In this document: positions 5,591 to 12,940 of the stretch, in pieces
Layout: the number at the start of each line of letters is the position of its first letter
Numbering within the stretch: position 1 is the stretch's first letter
Source of the DNA: Candidatus Gottesmanbacteria bacterium
GTDB taxonomy: Bacteria > Patescibacteriota > Microgenomatia > UBA10105 > UBA927
Direction of reading: 5' to 3'
NCBI GenBank assembly: GCA_016199185.1
Contig: JACQHE010000048.1
Coordinates: forward strand, 1 to 12,940
DNA: 12,940 nt
Program-made: the position numbers and the translations under genes
The notes under the pieces: model-generated
Told to the model about the DNA's origin: nothing
The model's database searches: none
What the model saw: the letters and a program-made list of their open reading frames with translations, nothing else

Positions 5591-5980
5591 CTACGTTTCC
5601 TTGATGGGAAGAAATATATACACATCACGTTCACTACGGTAAAACTCTATCGTCGGCCGATTGGAATCGTGTGGGTAGGCATCAAAAAGCAAACCGAATC
5701 CTTTTCCAATACACGAGACGTCCGGATACCAAGAGCGAATTTTTCTTCGCGAGCGCGGATCATCGCGCGGCTCTAATTTTATGCAAGCAAAATATTCTCC
5801 TTTATCCGGTTCGCCATACAAAAGTCCATAAAATTTTCTTCCCCTCATCGTGTCCAGATTCGACTCAACGTCGTTGAATGTTTTTTCAGAATTTTTCACT
5901 CCTACTGTCGCTTTTCCCATCACAGGAATGGCTTCCAATGTAACAATCGATCCAACCGATTGAATAGTTGCATGAGTCAT
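5591..5980 (-). CDS. Small GyrI-like / AraC effector-binding-domain-like protein
   Basis: A 129-residue protein without signal peptide or membrane segment. The middle and end resemble the SHS2-type GyrI-like ligand-binding domain. GRKFYGLLYGEPDKGEYFAC (47-66) recalls the central strand and acidic loop of that family. The end, RPTIEFYRSERDVYIFLPIK, recalls the conserved proline, E-Y, and closing strand with a final PIK. No DNA-binding domain is attached, so it could be a stand-alone small-molecule binder or hydrolase-like member. The assignment rests on pattern memory and is tentative. The ATG at 5980 has no ribosome site, but TATTAT lies 6 nt upstream. It starts 50 nt after the permease stop, across a hairpin repeat. 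Confidence 0.55.
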   Translation of the reverse strand: MTHATIQSVGSIVTLEAIPVMGKATVGVKNSEKTFNDVESNLDTMRGRKFYGLLYGEPDKGEYFACIKLEPRDDPRSRRKIRSWYPDVSCIGKGFGLLFDAYPHDSNRPTIEFYRSERDVYIFLPIKET

Positions 5981-5994
5981 ACGAGTATAATACT

Positions 5995-6020
5995 GGATTC
6001 CCGCGTTCGCGGGAATGACA
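5995..6020 (+). repeat. Dispersed hairpin repeat, copy 1
   Basis: GGATTCCCGCGTTCGCGGGAATGACA-type element: ATTCCCGCG (5997-6005) pairs with CGCGGGAAT (6008-6016), followed by GACA. A near-identical copy in the opposite orientation is at 12918-12940. It lies between the permease stop and the GyrI-like start. It could stabilise the 3' end of the operon transcript or be a REP-like mobile element. Confidence 0.7.
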
Positions 6021-6030
6021 AAAAACAGAT

Positions 6031-7230
6031 CTACTCATACCTCAAAGCTTCGATGGGATCGAGGCGACTCGCACGGATGGCGGGGGCGACGCCAAAAATG
6101 ATACCGATGAGTGCCGAGAATCCGGAAGCCAGGAGCACCGACCAGATCGTCACTTCTGTTTGTATAAACGCCCGCAGCGCAAGCGACCCGGCTCCCCCAA
6201 GAAGTATCCCGATGATGCCGCCGGCAAGACTTAAAATCACGGATTCAATCAGAAATTGGACAAGAATATCCCGTCCCGTAGCTCCGACTGACTTCCGGAG
6301 CCCAATCTCACGGGTCCGTTCAGTAACGGATACAAGCATAATATTCATGATGCCGATGCCGCCTACCAGAAGCGATATCGCCGCTATCCCCCCAAGGGCG
6401 ACGGTAATAACGCTAATAAATTGGGTAATTGTGCTCAATAGTTCTTTCTGCTGTAGTATGGTAAAGTCATCTTCCTTCAGTCGCTTCAAAAGCGTCCGAC
6501 GCACGTCGTTTTCTGCCTGTTCCACCGTATCCTGACTACGGGCCTCAACCAAAAGCATGGAGGGGCGACTCTGGTTATACTGCCGCAGCGCCGTCGTAAG
6601 TGGTATGATCACTCTCTTGTCTATATCATTCCCCAGCGCTCCTCCGCCGCCTTTTGATACGAGAACTCCCTTTACCTGATAACGAATGTCACCGATGGCA
6701 ACTGTTTTCCCTATGGGATCAGTATCGCCAAAAAGCTCCACGGCAGGTTTAGAACCCAAAACGATAACCTTGCGTGTGCGCTCCACGTCATTTTGCGTGA
6801 TGATACTCCCTCTCTGCGTTACCCAATTTGCGATACCAAAATAATTTTCCCATGCACCCACGACATCGACGGAGGCGACCTCTCCCCGAAAGGAAACCGT
6901 GCCGGTCTGGACAGTCACTGGTGTTACTTCTGAAATAGCATCACTTGACCGGAGAATATCGCCGACGTCACCAAGCTCAAACTTGCTCACCGGTGTGAAG
7001 GGTCGGCCTCCTATGCGTTTCAGATCCGTTTCTCCGGGAAAAACAAAAATTTTATTTGACCCCAGCGAGGAGAACTGGCTCGTGACAAACGCCTGGAGAC
7101 CAGATCCTATGGATACGAGAAGGATGACGGAGGCAACGCCAATGATGATCCCCAGCATCGTGAGGATTGAGCGGATGTTATTGGTCCGCAAAGCCCGCAA
7201 CGCGAGCCGTATGTATTCAAACGTATTCAT
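6031..7230 (-). CDS. MacB-type ABC transporter permease (MacB_PCD plus FtsX domains)
   Basis: Integral membrane subunit of a type VII (MacB-like) ABC transporter, 399 residues. TM1 is at about 22-43 in the typical N-terminus (LRTNNIRSILTMLGIIIGVA). A large extracytoplasmic domain follows (about 44-270), then three C-terminal helices (about 272-300, 323-350 and 360-383). The cytoplasmic loop TERTREIGLRKSVGA (303-317) is the FtsX-family coupling segment, and the end SRLDPIEALRYE is typical. Such proteins use ATP mechanically rather than passing substrate through a pore. In MacAB they drive efflux of macrolides, peptides or siderophores, and in LolCDE lipoproteins. The ATG overlaps the ATPase stop by 4 nt (ATGA). 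It is the last gene of the operon, and the substrate is unknown. Confidence 0.93.
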   Translation of the reverse strand: MNTFEYIRLALRALRTNNIRSILTMLGIIIGVASVILLVSIGSGLQAFVTSQFSSLGSNKIFVFPGETDLKRIGGRPFTPVSKFELGDVGDILRSSDAISEVTPVTVQTGTVSFRGEVASVDVVGAWENYFGIANWVTQRGSIITQNDVERTRKVIVLGSKPAVELFGDTDPIGKTVAIGDIRYQVKGVLVSKGGGGALGNDIDKRVIIPLTTALRQYNQSRPSMLLVEARSQDTVEQAENDVRRTLLKRLKEDDFTILQQKELLSTITQFISVITVALGGIAAISLLVGGIGIMNIMLVSVTERTREIGLRKSVGATGRDILVQFLIESVILSLAGGIIGILLGGAGSLALRAFIQTEVTIWSVLLASGFSALIGIIFGVAPAIRASRLDPIEALRYE

Positions 7231-7922
7231 GATCGTTTTACTTTCTTGTCTTCTATGATCCGGCCATCGGCAATGCGGATAACTCGCCGTGCGTGCCGCG
7301 CAACGTCCGCTTCGTGAGTAACCACAACGATAGTCCGTCCACTATTATGCAGACTATCAAACAAGGAAAGGATTTCCGCACCTGACTTGCTGTCCAGATT
7401 TCCCGTCGGCTCGTCGGCCAGAAGTATCTGCGGGTCGGTGACGAGCGCCCGGGCAATGGCTACCCGCTGCTGCTCCCCGCCGGAAAGCTGCGAAGGAAGA
7501 TTGTGAAGCTTTTCTCCAAGCCCCACGCTGACCAACAGCTCCTTTGCCTTTTCCCTGCGCTGCCCCGTGCCGATCCCGCGATAGATAAGCGGAAGCTCGA
7601 CGTTAGCTACGGCTGACGTCCTGCGCAGAAGATTAAACTGCTGGAAAACAAATCCGATGGCCGTATTGCGAATACGCGCAAGTTCCCGGTCTGACGCGTG
7701 CGATATATCTTTCCCGTTTACTTCTACACTGCCGCTCGTCGGCCGGTCCAGACACCCGATGATGTGCATGAGGGTGGACTTGCCGCTCCCTGACGGTCCC
7801 GTGATCGCTACGTACTCGCCGGCGGCAACGTCAAGCGACACGCCGTCAAGGGCAGTGAACGTGACGCCGTCCATTTTGTATACCTTGAATACGTTGGCAA
7901 CGCGGAGTATTTCATCTTTCAT
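7227..7922 (-). CDS. ABC transporter ATP-binding protein, MacB/LolD family
   Basis: Cytoplasmic ATPase of the MacB-like transporter, 231 residues. Walker A is GPSGSGKST (42-50), the Q loop FVFQQFNLL (91-99), the ABC signature LSGGEQQR (146-153), and Walker B ILLADEP (166-172) with catalytic E171. The D loop GNLD follows, and the switch His is H203 in VVTHEAD. All parts needed for ATP hydrolysis are intact. The YKMDGVTFTALDGVSL start is typical of the MacB/LolD/FtsE branch. In MacB of Gram-negatives the ATPase is fused to the permease; here they are separate genes, the common arrangement in Gram-positive-like bacteria. It overlaps both the adaptor (ATGA at 7919-7922) and the permease (ATGA at 7227-7230). 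Confidence 0.95.
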   Translation of the reverse strand: MKDEILRVANVFKVYKMDGVTFTALDGVSLDVAAGEYVAITGPSGSGKSTLMHIIGCLDRPTSGSVEVNGKDISHASDRELARIRNTAIGFVFQQFNLLRRTSAVANVELPLIYRGIGTGQRREKAKELLVSVGLGEKLHNLPSQLSGGEQQRVAIARALVTDPQILLADEPTGNLDSKSGAEILSLFDSLHNSGRTIVVVTHEADVARHARRVIRIADGRIIEDKKVKRS

Positions 7923-8965
7923 TTCGGAAGATCCTTAAATCCTTTCACTACCACTTCGTCTCCTTCGGTGAGTCCTGATTGGACAACCACTTCCTCATCG
8001 TTTCGCGCGCCCACCTCAATGGGGGTTTTCTTGTACGTTTTGCCTTCTTTTCTGTAGACAAAGGATCCTTTTTCTGCTTCCTGCACTGCTTCTGCCGGAA
8101 TGACGAGAGCATCACCCTGGGTGTCTACGGTTATAGCAACGTCCCCATTCATGCCGACGCGAACGGCCGACGAGGTGGCTATGGCCACTTCTACCGGAAA
8201 TACCGTCGCTCCCCCGCTTGACGTTTTGGCAGCAAATGCGATTTTGGTCACACTTCCCGTAAAAGGATCACTTGGATAAGCATCCAGGGTAACTGTGGTT
8301 TTTCTGCCGATAGCAATAGTTGCCACATCTACTTCATCGACACTCGCCTCAAATACAAGTGAGTCCGGATCAACGATCTCAAATACAGCCGTGGCGGGCG
8401 TAATATTGACGCCGGCGACGGGCATGTCCACCCTTGTTACGATACCGGCAATCGGAGAAACAAGTGTGGCAAATTCCACGGATAGATGTTCAATCTCCAC
8501 ATCCAGTACCGCTTTTTCCAGGTCCCATTGATTTTTTTCCAAAATGCGCTTGACCGTATCCGTAAGTGCGTCACTCGGGTCTTTGATGCCTTTGTAGGTC
8601 ACGCGCCACATCTCTTCAAAATCGTTGCGCTGCTTGGCATAGTCGCGAAGTTCATTTTCGAGATTTTTCTGAACCTCTCGTACATCCAGCTTGGCTATAG
8701 CTTGGTACTGCTGCACGGTATCGCCTTCTTTGACGCCTACCCAGGTGAGCCTCCCTGACGTTTGAAACTTAAGTTCTACAGACTTTTTGGCTTTCGTTTT
8801 CCCGGAAGAGGTAATAGTTTTCTCAAACATAGTCCTGCGGACGACTGCAGTTTTAACGGATGATTTCGTTACATTGGCCTGTTGCTTTTGATATGCAATC
8901 CCGCCACCCCCGGCAGCTAACGCTCCGGCAAGGGCAAGGGCAGCAATGCGTCGTTTAGTCGTCAT
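7919..8965 (-). CDS. MacA/HlyD-type periplasmic adaptor (membrane fusion protein)
   Basis: Membrane-anchored adaptor of the MacB-like transporter, 348 residues from the chosen start. An N-terminal hydrophobic helix (about 7-25, AALALAGALAAGGGGIAY) is followed by the first half of a biotinyl-lipoyl-like domain (VGVKEGDTVQQYQAIAKLD). Next come a helical hairpin (about 100-160), the second lipoyl half (LVSPIAGIVTRVDMPVAG), a beta-barrel (VFEASVDEVDVATIAIGRK) and a membrane-proximal domain. I chose ATG 8965 because it forms a 4-nt ATGA overlap with the secA stop, as at the next two junctions. ATGs at 8986 and 8995 would add 7 or 10 residues and overlap secA by 25 or 34 nt. No TolC-like gene is present in the window. 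In a single-membrane cell the adaptor would work outside without an outer-membrane channel. Confidence 0.9.
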   Translation of the reverse strand: MTTKRRIAALALAGALAAGGGGIAYQKQQANVTKSSVKTAVVRRTMFEKTITSSGKTKAKKSVELKFQTSGRLTWVGVKEGDTVQQYQAIAKLDVREVQKNLENELRDYAKQRNDFEEMWRVTYKGIKDPSDALTDTVKRILEKNQWDLEKAVLDVEIEHLSVEFATLVSPIAGIVTRVDMPVAGVNITPATAVFEIVDPDSLVFEASVDEVDVATIAIGRKTTVTLDAYPSDPFTGSVTKIAFAAKTSSGGATVFPVEVAIATSSAVRVGMNGDVAITVDTQGDALVIPAEAVQEAEKGSFVYRKEGKTYKKTPIEVGARNDEEVVVQSGLTEGDEVVVKGFKDLPK

Positions 8966-11634
8966 GGAATACTGGGGTAATGACATTTCTTCCATTTTTT
9001 TCCGCTGTTACAGGGGCATGGGTCGTTGCGGCCGAGCTTTTTGGGGGTGATGGGGGATGGGTGAATGGGTGAATGGGTTATATTGGTCGGATTTATCGCT
9101 GGCGGCCTGCCCCCCGAAGCTTCAGCGAAGGGGGGCGCCAGTTGTACCTGAACTTTAAAAATCCGGTGGACGATTTCGCTGTCAATGGTGGCCATCAACC
9201 GTTCGAACATGCCGAATGCTTCGTTTTTATACTCAACCAGCGGATCGCGCTGGCCGTAGCCGCGCAGGCCAATCCCCTCCCGCAGGTCATCTATGGCATC
9301 CAGGTGATCCATCCAAAGGCTATCAATGACCTGAAGGCTCACCCACCGCTCGATCTGCCGGCAGACCAACGGCGTCATCTGCGTTTCCCGTGCCTCGTAC
9401 ATCTGCTTAACCAAACCGGAGAGAAACTCGCTTATTTCCGCCGAAGTATGATACTGTTCAAGTTGCTTGCCCAACTGCTGTGCCGACGCCCCATCAAAGG
9501 GAACAATAGAAACAAATTCTGAAACGATTCTTTCCCGCTCTGTCCCGCCGTCACCGGCATACATGCCGACGACTGTCTCGATCTCACGGGAGATTTTTTC
9601 GAGAATGCTTTCCCGTTGACTCTCTCCTTCCAGAATTTTCCTGCGTCTCCGGTACACAATCTCGCGCTGTTTATTGAGGACATCGTCGTACTCCACGAGG
9701 TGCTTGCGCGAATCAAAATGGAAGCCTTCAACTTTGACCTGCGCCTGCTCGATGGCGCGGCTGACCATGCCGTGCTCAAGCGGCACGTCTTCCGGAAGCT
9801 TAAATACGGTCATGAGACGGGCCACCTGATCGCCGCCAAAGAGCCTCATGATGTCATCTTCAAGCGACACGTAGAAGCGGCTGCTGCCCGGGTCGCCCTG
9901 CCGGCCGGAGCGGCCACGCAGCTGATTGTCAATCCGACGGGATTCATGACGCTCGCTGCCGATGACATGAAGCCCTCCAAGCTTCACTACTTCCTGGTGA
10001 TTTTTCTCCCATTCTTTATTGAGTTTCTCAAACTCTTCTTTTTGATATTTGATATTTGATATTTGATATTCACTCAGCGGAAACCCGCCGAGTACGATGT
10101 CCACGCCGCGGCCGGCCATGTTGGTCGCCACCGTAACCGCGCCCTTTTTGCCCGCGTCGGCGATGATCATCGCCTCCCGAAGATGATTTTTTGCGTTTAA
10201 AACATTATGGGGGATGCCTTTGCGTTTGAGGAAATCGCTGATGATTTCGTTTTTATCAATCGCGGTCGTGCCCACTAAAACGGGCTGGCCGCGTCTGTGA
10301 TGTTCGATAATATCCGTCACAATTGCGGCGTATTTTGCTCGCGGCGTTTTATACACGCTATCGGTGAAATCGTCTCTAACCATGGGCTGGTGGGTCGGAA
10401 TCATCACGACGTCCAGTCCATAAATCTTTTTAAATTCCTCTGCTTCGGTGGCAGCCGTCCCGGTCATGCCGGCAAGCTTCTGGTACATGCGGAAGTAATT
10501 TTGAAGCGACACGGTCGCAAGCGTCCGGCTTTCCTGCTGGATAGACACCCCTTCTTTGGCCTCTATCGCCTGATGGATGCCTTCGCTAAACCGGCGGCCC
10601 ACCAGGAGCCGGCCGGTAAACTCATCGACGATGATGACCTGCCCGTCTTTGACTACATAGTCGCGGTCGCGGGTAAACAGCGCCCGGGATTTCAGCGCCG
10701 CTTCAATGTGATGGACCGTCTCAAAATCCGTCTCGTAGATGTTACCCAACCCCGACATTTTTTCAACCTTAAGGATGCCGTGGTCCGTAAGATGTGCCGT
10801 CCGCAGCTTCTCATCAATAACGTAATCAGTTTCCCTTGTGAGTTTCTCAACGAGCTTGGCGTAGTCGTAGTATTTGTGCGTCGCCTCTGCCGCAGGCGCG
10901 GAGATGATATGCGGAGTCCTGGCTTCATCAATGAGGACGGAGTCAACTTCATCAACGATTGCGTAATGAAAATCCCGTTGAGACAACTGGGAGGACTCGG
11001 ACACCATGTTATCACGCAGATAATCAAACCCGAACTCACTGTTGACACCGTAGGTGATGTCCGCCGCGTACGCCTCCTTTCTGGTCACGGGCCGCAGATG
11101 CTTCAAGCGCCAGTCTGTGGCAGTGGCTTCTTCGTACGCCGGATCGTATATAAACGACTGCTCGCTGATGATTGCCGAAACAGAAAGCCCAAGAATATGA
11201 TAAATCGGCCCCATCCAGCCTGCATCGCGGCGGGCGAGATAATCGTTAACCGTCACGAGGTGAACTCCACGTCCAGAAAGGGCATTCAGGACAAGCGCGG
11301 GAGTAGCGGAGAGCGTTTTGCCTTCACCGGTCTTCTGCTCCGCGACTTTTCCCTCATGAAGAGCGATAGCAGCCATGAGCTGCACATCGAAATGCCGGAG
11401 GTTGAGGCTCCTGCGCGCTGCTTCGCGAACAAGGGCATAAACCTGCGGGAGCGTGTCATCAAGCTGCGTGCCACCCGTGAGCCGCTCCCGAAACTGGTAG
11501 GCACGTTTGGCAAAATCGCCGTCTTTGAGCTTTTTCGTTTCTCCTTCAAGCGCATTGATGCGCTCAACGAACGTACGCAGTCTCCTGATCTCCTTTTCGT
11601 TACTGTCAAGAAGCTTTCCGAGGAACTTAAACAT
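8962..11634 (-). CDS. secA: Preprotein translocase ATPase SecA
   Basis: Motor that pushes unfolded preproteins through SecYEG, 890 residues, full length. Walker A TGEGKT is at about 102-107; TVNDYLARRDA, ITYGVNSEFGFDYLRDNM, DEVDSVLIDEARTP (DEAD box), NMAGRGVDIVLGG, and the helicase motif GSERHESRRIDNQLRGRSGRQGDPG follow in order. The C-terminus carries the SEC-C zinc site (C873, C875, C884, H885). Three low-complexity insertions are in frame: a heptamer repeat (about residues 522-532) just after the IVLGG motif, and two repeats in the linker before the zinc site (about 833-842 and 852-859). The ATG is inside serS, overlapping its stop by 8 nt, with no ribosome site of its own. The macA-like gene overlaps its stop by 4 nt. 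Confidence 0.97.
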   Translation of the reverse strand: MFKFLGKLLDSNEKEIRRLRTFVERINALEGETKKLKDGDFAKRAYQFRERLTGGTQLDDTLPQVYALVREAARRSLNLRHFDVQLMAAIALHEGKVAEQKTGEGKTLSATPALVLNALSGRGVHLVTVNDYLARRDAGWMGPIYHILGLSVSAIISEQSFIYDPAYEEATATDWRLKHLRPVTRKEAYAADITYGVNSEFGFDYLRDNMVSESSQLSQRDFHYAIVDEVDSVLIDEARTPHIISAPAAEATHKYYDYAKLVEKLTRETDYVIDEKLRTAHLTDHGILKVEKMSGLGNIYETDFETVHHIEAALKSRALFTRDRDYVVKDGQVIIVDEFTGRLLVGRRFSEGIHQAIEAKEGVSIQQESRTLATVSLQNYFRMYQKLAGMTGTAATEAEEFKKIYGLDVVMIPTHQPMVRDDFTDSVYKTPRAKYAAIVTDIIEHHRRGQPVLVGTTAIDKNEIISDFLKRKGIPHNVLNAKNHLREAMIIADAGKKGAVTVATNMAGRGVDIVLGGFPLSEYQISNIKYQKEEFEKLNKEWEKNHQEVVKLGGLHVIGSERHESRRIDNQLRGRSGRQGDPGSSRFYVSLEDDIMRLFGGDQVARLMTVFKLPEDVPLEHGMVSRAIEQAQVKVEGFHFDSRKHLVEYDDVLNKQREIVYRRRRKILEGESQRESILEKISREIETVVGMYAGDGGTERERIVSEFVSIVPFDGASAQQLGKQLEQYHTSAEISEFLSGLVKQMYEARETQMTPLVCRQIERWVSLQVIDSLWMDHLDAIDDLREGIGLRGYGQRDPLVEYKNEAFGMFERLMATIDSEIVHRIFKVQVQLAPPFAEASGGRPPAINPTNITHSPIHPSPITPKKLGRNDPCPCNSGKKWKKCHYPSIP
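9057..9080. repeat. Octamer tandem repeat in the secA linker
   Basis: Three units of ATGGGTGA (the last ends TTA), preceded by related GATGGGGG. It encodes Thr-His-Ser-Pro-Ile-His-Pro-type linker residues before the SecA zinc site. The unit is not a multiple of three, so a gain or loss of one unit would shift the frame. Confidence 0.7.
9109..9136. repeat. Hairpin repeat encoding PPFAEASGG in secA
   Basis: GCCCCCC (9109-9115) pairs with GGGGGGC (9130-9136) around GAAGCTTCAGCGAA. On the coding strand it gives PPFAEASGGR in the SecA C-terminal linker. I recall this peptide from unrelated proteins of Patescibacteria, which suggests a dispersed element. That recollection is not verified here. Confidence 0.6.
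10041..10070. repeat. Heptamer tandem repeat inside secA
   Basis: Four exact copies of TTTGATA plus TT. On the coding strand it gives YQISNIKYQ immediately after the IVLGG motif and before the helical segment leading to GLHVIGSE. A 7-bp unit cycles through all three frames, so a change of one unit would break an essential gene. Confidence 0.85.
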
Positions 11635-12880
11635 GGGGGTATTGTATCACCTTTTTTCCAAGGTAACCCTGAAGGACTTTGGGCACGCGCACCGATCCGT
11701 CCTTCTGCTGATAGTTTTCCAAAATCGCGATCAGAATCCGCGGTGAGGCAAGCGCGGTGTTATTGAGCGTGTGGCAGTAGAGCGTCTTGCCGTCTTTTGT
11801 TTTGTACCGAATTTTCAGCCGCCGTGACTGAAAATCTCCCATGACGGAGTTGCTCATCGTCTCTCCGTACGCACTTCTTCCCGGCATCCACGTTTCTATG
11901 TCATACTTTTTGACTTGCGGCTCACCCATGTCTCCAGTACACATGAGGAGCACGCGGTACGGCAATACTAAATCCTGAAGAATTTCCTCTGCGTTGGCCA
12001 ACAACTCCTCATGAAGAGTAAAAGAATTGTTCAAATTATTCGTTGAGATAATAACTTGTTCAATTTTATTAAATTGGTGCAACCGATAGACCCCTTTGGT
12101 ATCTTTTCCATAACTACCGGCTTCTCTTCGGAAACAGGGAGAGAACGCCACAAACTTTTTGGGTAAATCTTTCTCCTCCAGCACTTCACCGCTAAAATAC
12201 GCCGTCACCGGCACTTCTGCAGTGCCTGCAAGATACACGTCGTCTTTTTCCAGTGCGTAGACCTCTTCCCTGCCCCACGGGAACTGGCCGTTACCGACCA
12301 GCGTAAACTCCTTCACCAGCGATGGGGCAACCAGCGGCGTGTAGCCCTTGGCAGCGAGCTTGTTTAACGTATACCACATGAGCGCAAGCTCCATCTGCGC
12401 TGCTTCATTTTTGAGGAAATACATCCTTCTCCCGCCAACTTTGGCTCCCCGCTCAAAGTCTATAAGGTCCAAGGCCTTGGCAAGCTCAATGTGATCCTTC
12501 GGTTCAAAGTCAAACGCAGCAGGTTCTCCCCACTTCTTCACTTCTTTGTTGCCGCTACTGTCTTTCCCGACCGGAACGCTTTTATCCGGCACATTGGGAA
12601 CGGTGAGCATGAGCGCGTCGAACTCCTCTTCGACAGCCTTCAATTCTTTTTCCAATGCTTTGAGCTCCTGCTTGAGCGCTCGCCCTACTTGTTTCTCCAC
12701 TTCTGTTGTGGCTTTTTTCGCTTTATTTCGCTTCGCCCGAATAGCCTCCGCCTTTCCGATCAGCTCCCTGCGTTTGTCGTCAAGAGCAAGCAAGCGATCC
12801 CACTCGACCTGACGGTTTTTGTTCTTCGCCGCTTCCTGTACGAGAGCAAGATTATCTCGTATGAATTTAATGTCTAACAT
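11627..12880 (-). CDS. serS: Seryl-tRNA synthetase
   Basis: Charges tRNA-Ser with serine in the cytoplasm; class II synthetase of 417 residues. The N-terminal antiparallel coiled-coil arm that grips the tRNA is at about 27-95. The TAE serine-binding motif is at 220-222, and motif 2 is FRREAGSYGKDTKGVYRLHQF-like at 250-270. WMPG (331-334) follows, and motif 3 is at 372-389. In motif 3 the usual NGSG-AVGR is NNTALASPR here, a variant I associate with CPR enzymes. The ATG at 12880 is preceded by GGAAGG ending 8 nt upstream. It is the first gene of the serS-secA-transporter operon, and its last codons contain the secA start. Confidence 0.97.
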   Translation of the reverse strand: MLDIKFIRDNLALVQEAAKNKNRQVEWDRLLALDDKRRELIGKAEAIRAKRNKAKKATTEVEKQVGRALKQELKALEKELKAVEEEFDALMLTVPNVPDKSVPVGKDSSGNKEVKKWGEPAAFDFEPKDHIELAKALDLIDFERGAKVGGRRMYFLKNEAAQMELALMWYTLNKLAAKGYTPLVAPSLVKEFTLVGNGQFPWGREEVYALEKDDVYLAGTAEVPVTAYFSGEVLEEKDLPKKFVAFSPCFRREAGSYGKDTKGVYRLHQFNKIEQVIISTNNLNNSFTLHEELLANAEEILQDLVLPYRVLLMCTGDMGEPQVKKYDIETWMPGRSAYGETMSNSVMGDFQSRRLKIRYKTKDGKTLYCHTLNNTALASPRILIAILENYQQKDGSVRVPKVLQGYLGKKVIQYPHV

Positions 12881-12894
12881 AACCCTTACCTTCC

Positions 12895-12923
12895 ATCATA
12901 GACACAATCTCCTTGGTTGTCAT
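12895..12923 (-). promoter_or_regulatory. Candidate promoter of the serS-secA operon
   Basis: On the minus strand ATGACA (12923-12918), an exact 17-nt spacer and TATGAT (12900-12895) form the best promoter-like pair in the window, each 5 of 6 to consensus. The -35 box is the trailing ATGACA of the hairpin repeat. Initiation near 12888 would leave an 8-nt leader and exclude the GGAAGG ribosome site, so either the start point or that site needs revision. Confidence 0.4.
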
Positions 12924-12940
12924 TCCCGCGAAAGCGGGAA
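12918..12940 (-). repeat. Dispersed hairpin repeat, copy 2, cut by the window end
   Basis: On the minus strand TTCCCGCTTTCGCGGGAATGACAA matches copy 1 at 5995-6020 apart from one base in the loop. Arms TTCCCGC and GCGGGAA flank a short loop. It stands just upstream of serS, so together the two copies bracket the operon in opposite orientation. Confidence 0.7.

Noticed and set aside
10297..11766. Long plus-strand open frame of 489 codons
   Set aside because: It lies wholly antisense to secA and the end of serS, both with full motif sets. The frame is a by-product of GC-rich codon bias, and its translation shows no domain.
1..12940. Alternative genetic code (TGA as glycine or tryptophan)
   Set aside because: TGA ends secA, the adaptor, the ATPase and the antitoxin at sensible positions, including ATGA overlaps.
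1..12940. tRNA, rRNA, CRISPR array or riboswitch
   Set aside because: I saw no cloverleaf, rRNA core sequence, regularly spaced direct repeats or long structured leader. Intergenic gaps are mostly too short.

Overview
The window reads as a compact, mostly minus-strand stretch of a small bacterial genome. I infer a Candidate Phyla Radiation (Patescibacteria, probably Parcubacteria-like) organism. The reasons are overlapping housekeeping genes, a SecA peppered with short in-frame repeat insertions (a heptamer repeat encoding YQISNIKYQ and a PPFAEASGG-encoding hairpin, both of which I recall as scattered through such genomes), few Shine-Dalgarno sites, and MacAB-type genes without an outer-membrane partner. 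TGA is used as a stop several times, so the code is standard. No search was run, so the taxonomy is inference.

Layout. Positions 1-165 are an AT-rich edge with no secure gene. A minus-strand group follows, in transcription order: alkD-type DNA repair glycosylase (1885-2595), a ribbon-helix-helix antitoxin and RelE/ParE toxin (1344-1848), a cupin (956-1336) and a membrane-anchored DsbA-like thiol oxidoreductase (166-906). rnhB (2614-3210) is divergent from alkD. Next is an AT-rich two-gene cassette on the minus strand, 3235-5368: a lytic transglycosylase with a duplicated N-terminal domain, then a five-helix membrane protein. It is followed by a 3' remnant of a second rnhB (about 5418-5483) that runs into a 40-bp perfect palindrome, another inverted repeat, and a GyrI-like small protein (5591-5980).

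From 12880 down to 6031 a tightly overlapped operon reads serS - secA - macA-like adaptor - macB-like ATPase - MacB/FtsX-type permease, with junction overlaps of 8, 4, 4 and 4 nt. A promoter-like signal sits before serS, its -35 box lying at the edge of a hairpin repeat that also occurs at about 5995-6020.

The most interesting point is the history of 3211-5483. The order intact rnhB, low-GC cassette, divergent rnhB tail, strong palindrome suggests that a cell-wall hydrolase/membrane-protein cassette was inserted at, or brought in together with, the 3' end of rnhB. The displaced tail and probable original transcription barrier were left downstream. The tail differs from the intact gene mainly at wobble positions, so the two diverged as functional genes before being brought together.
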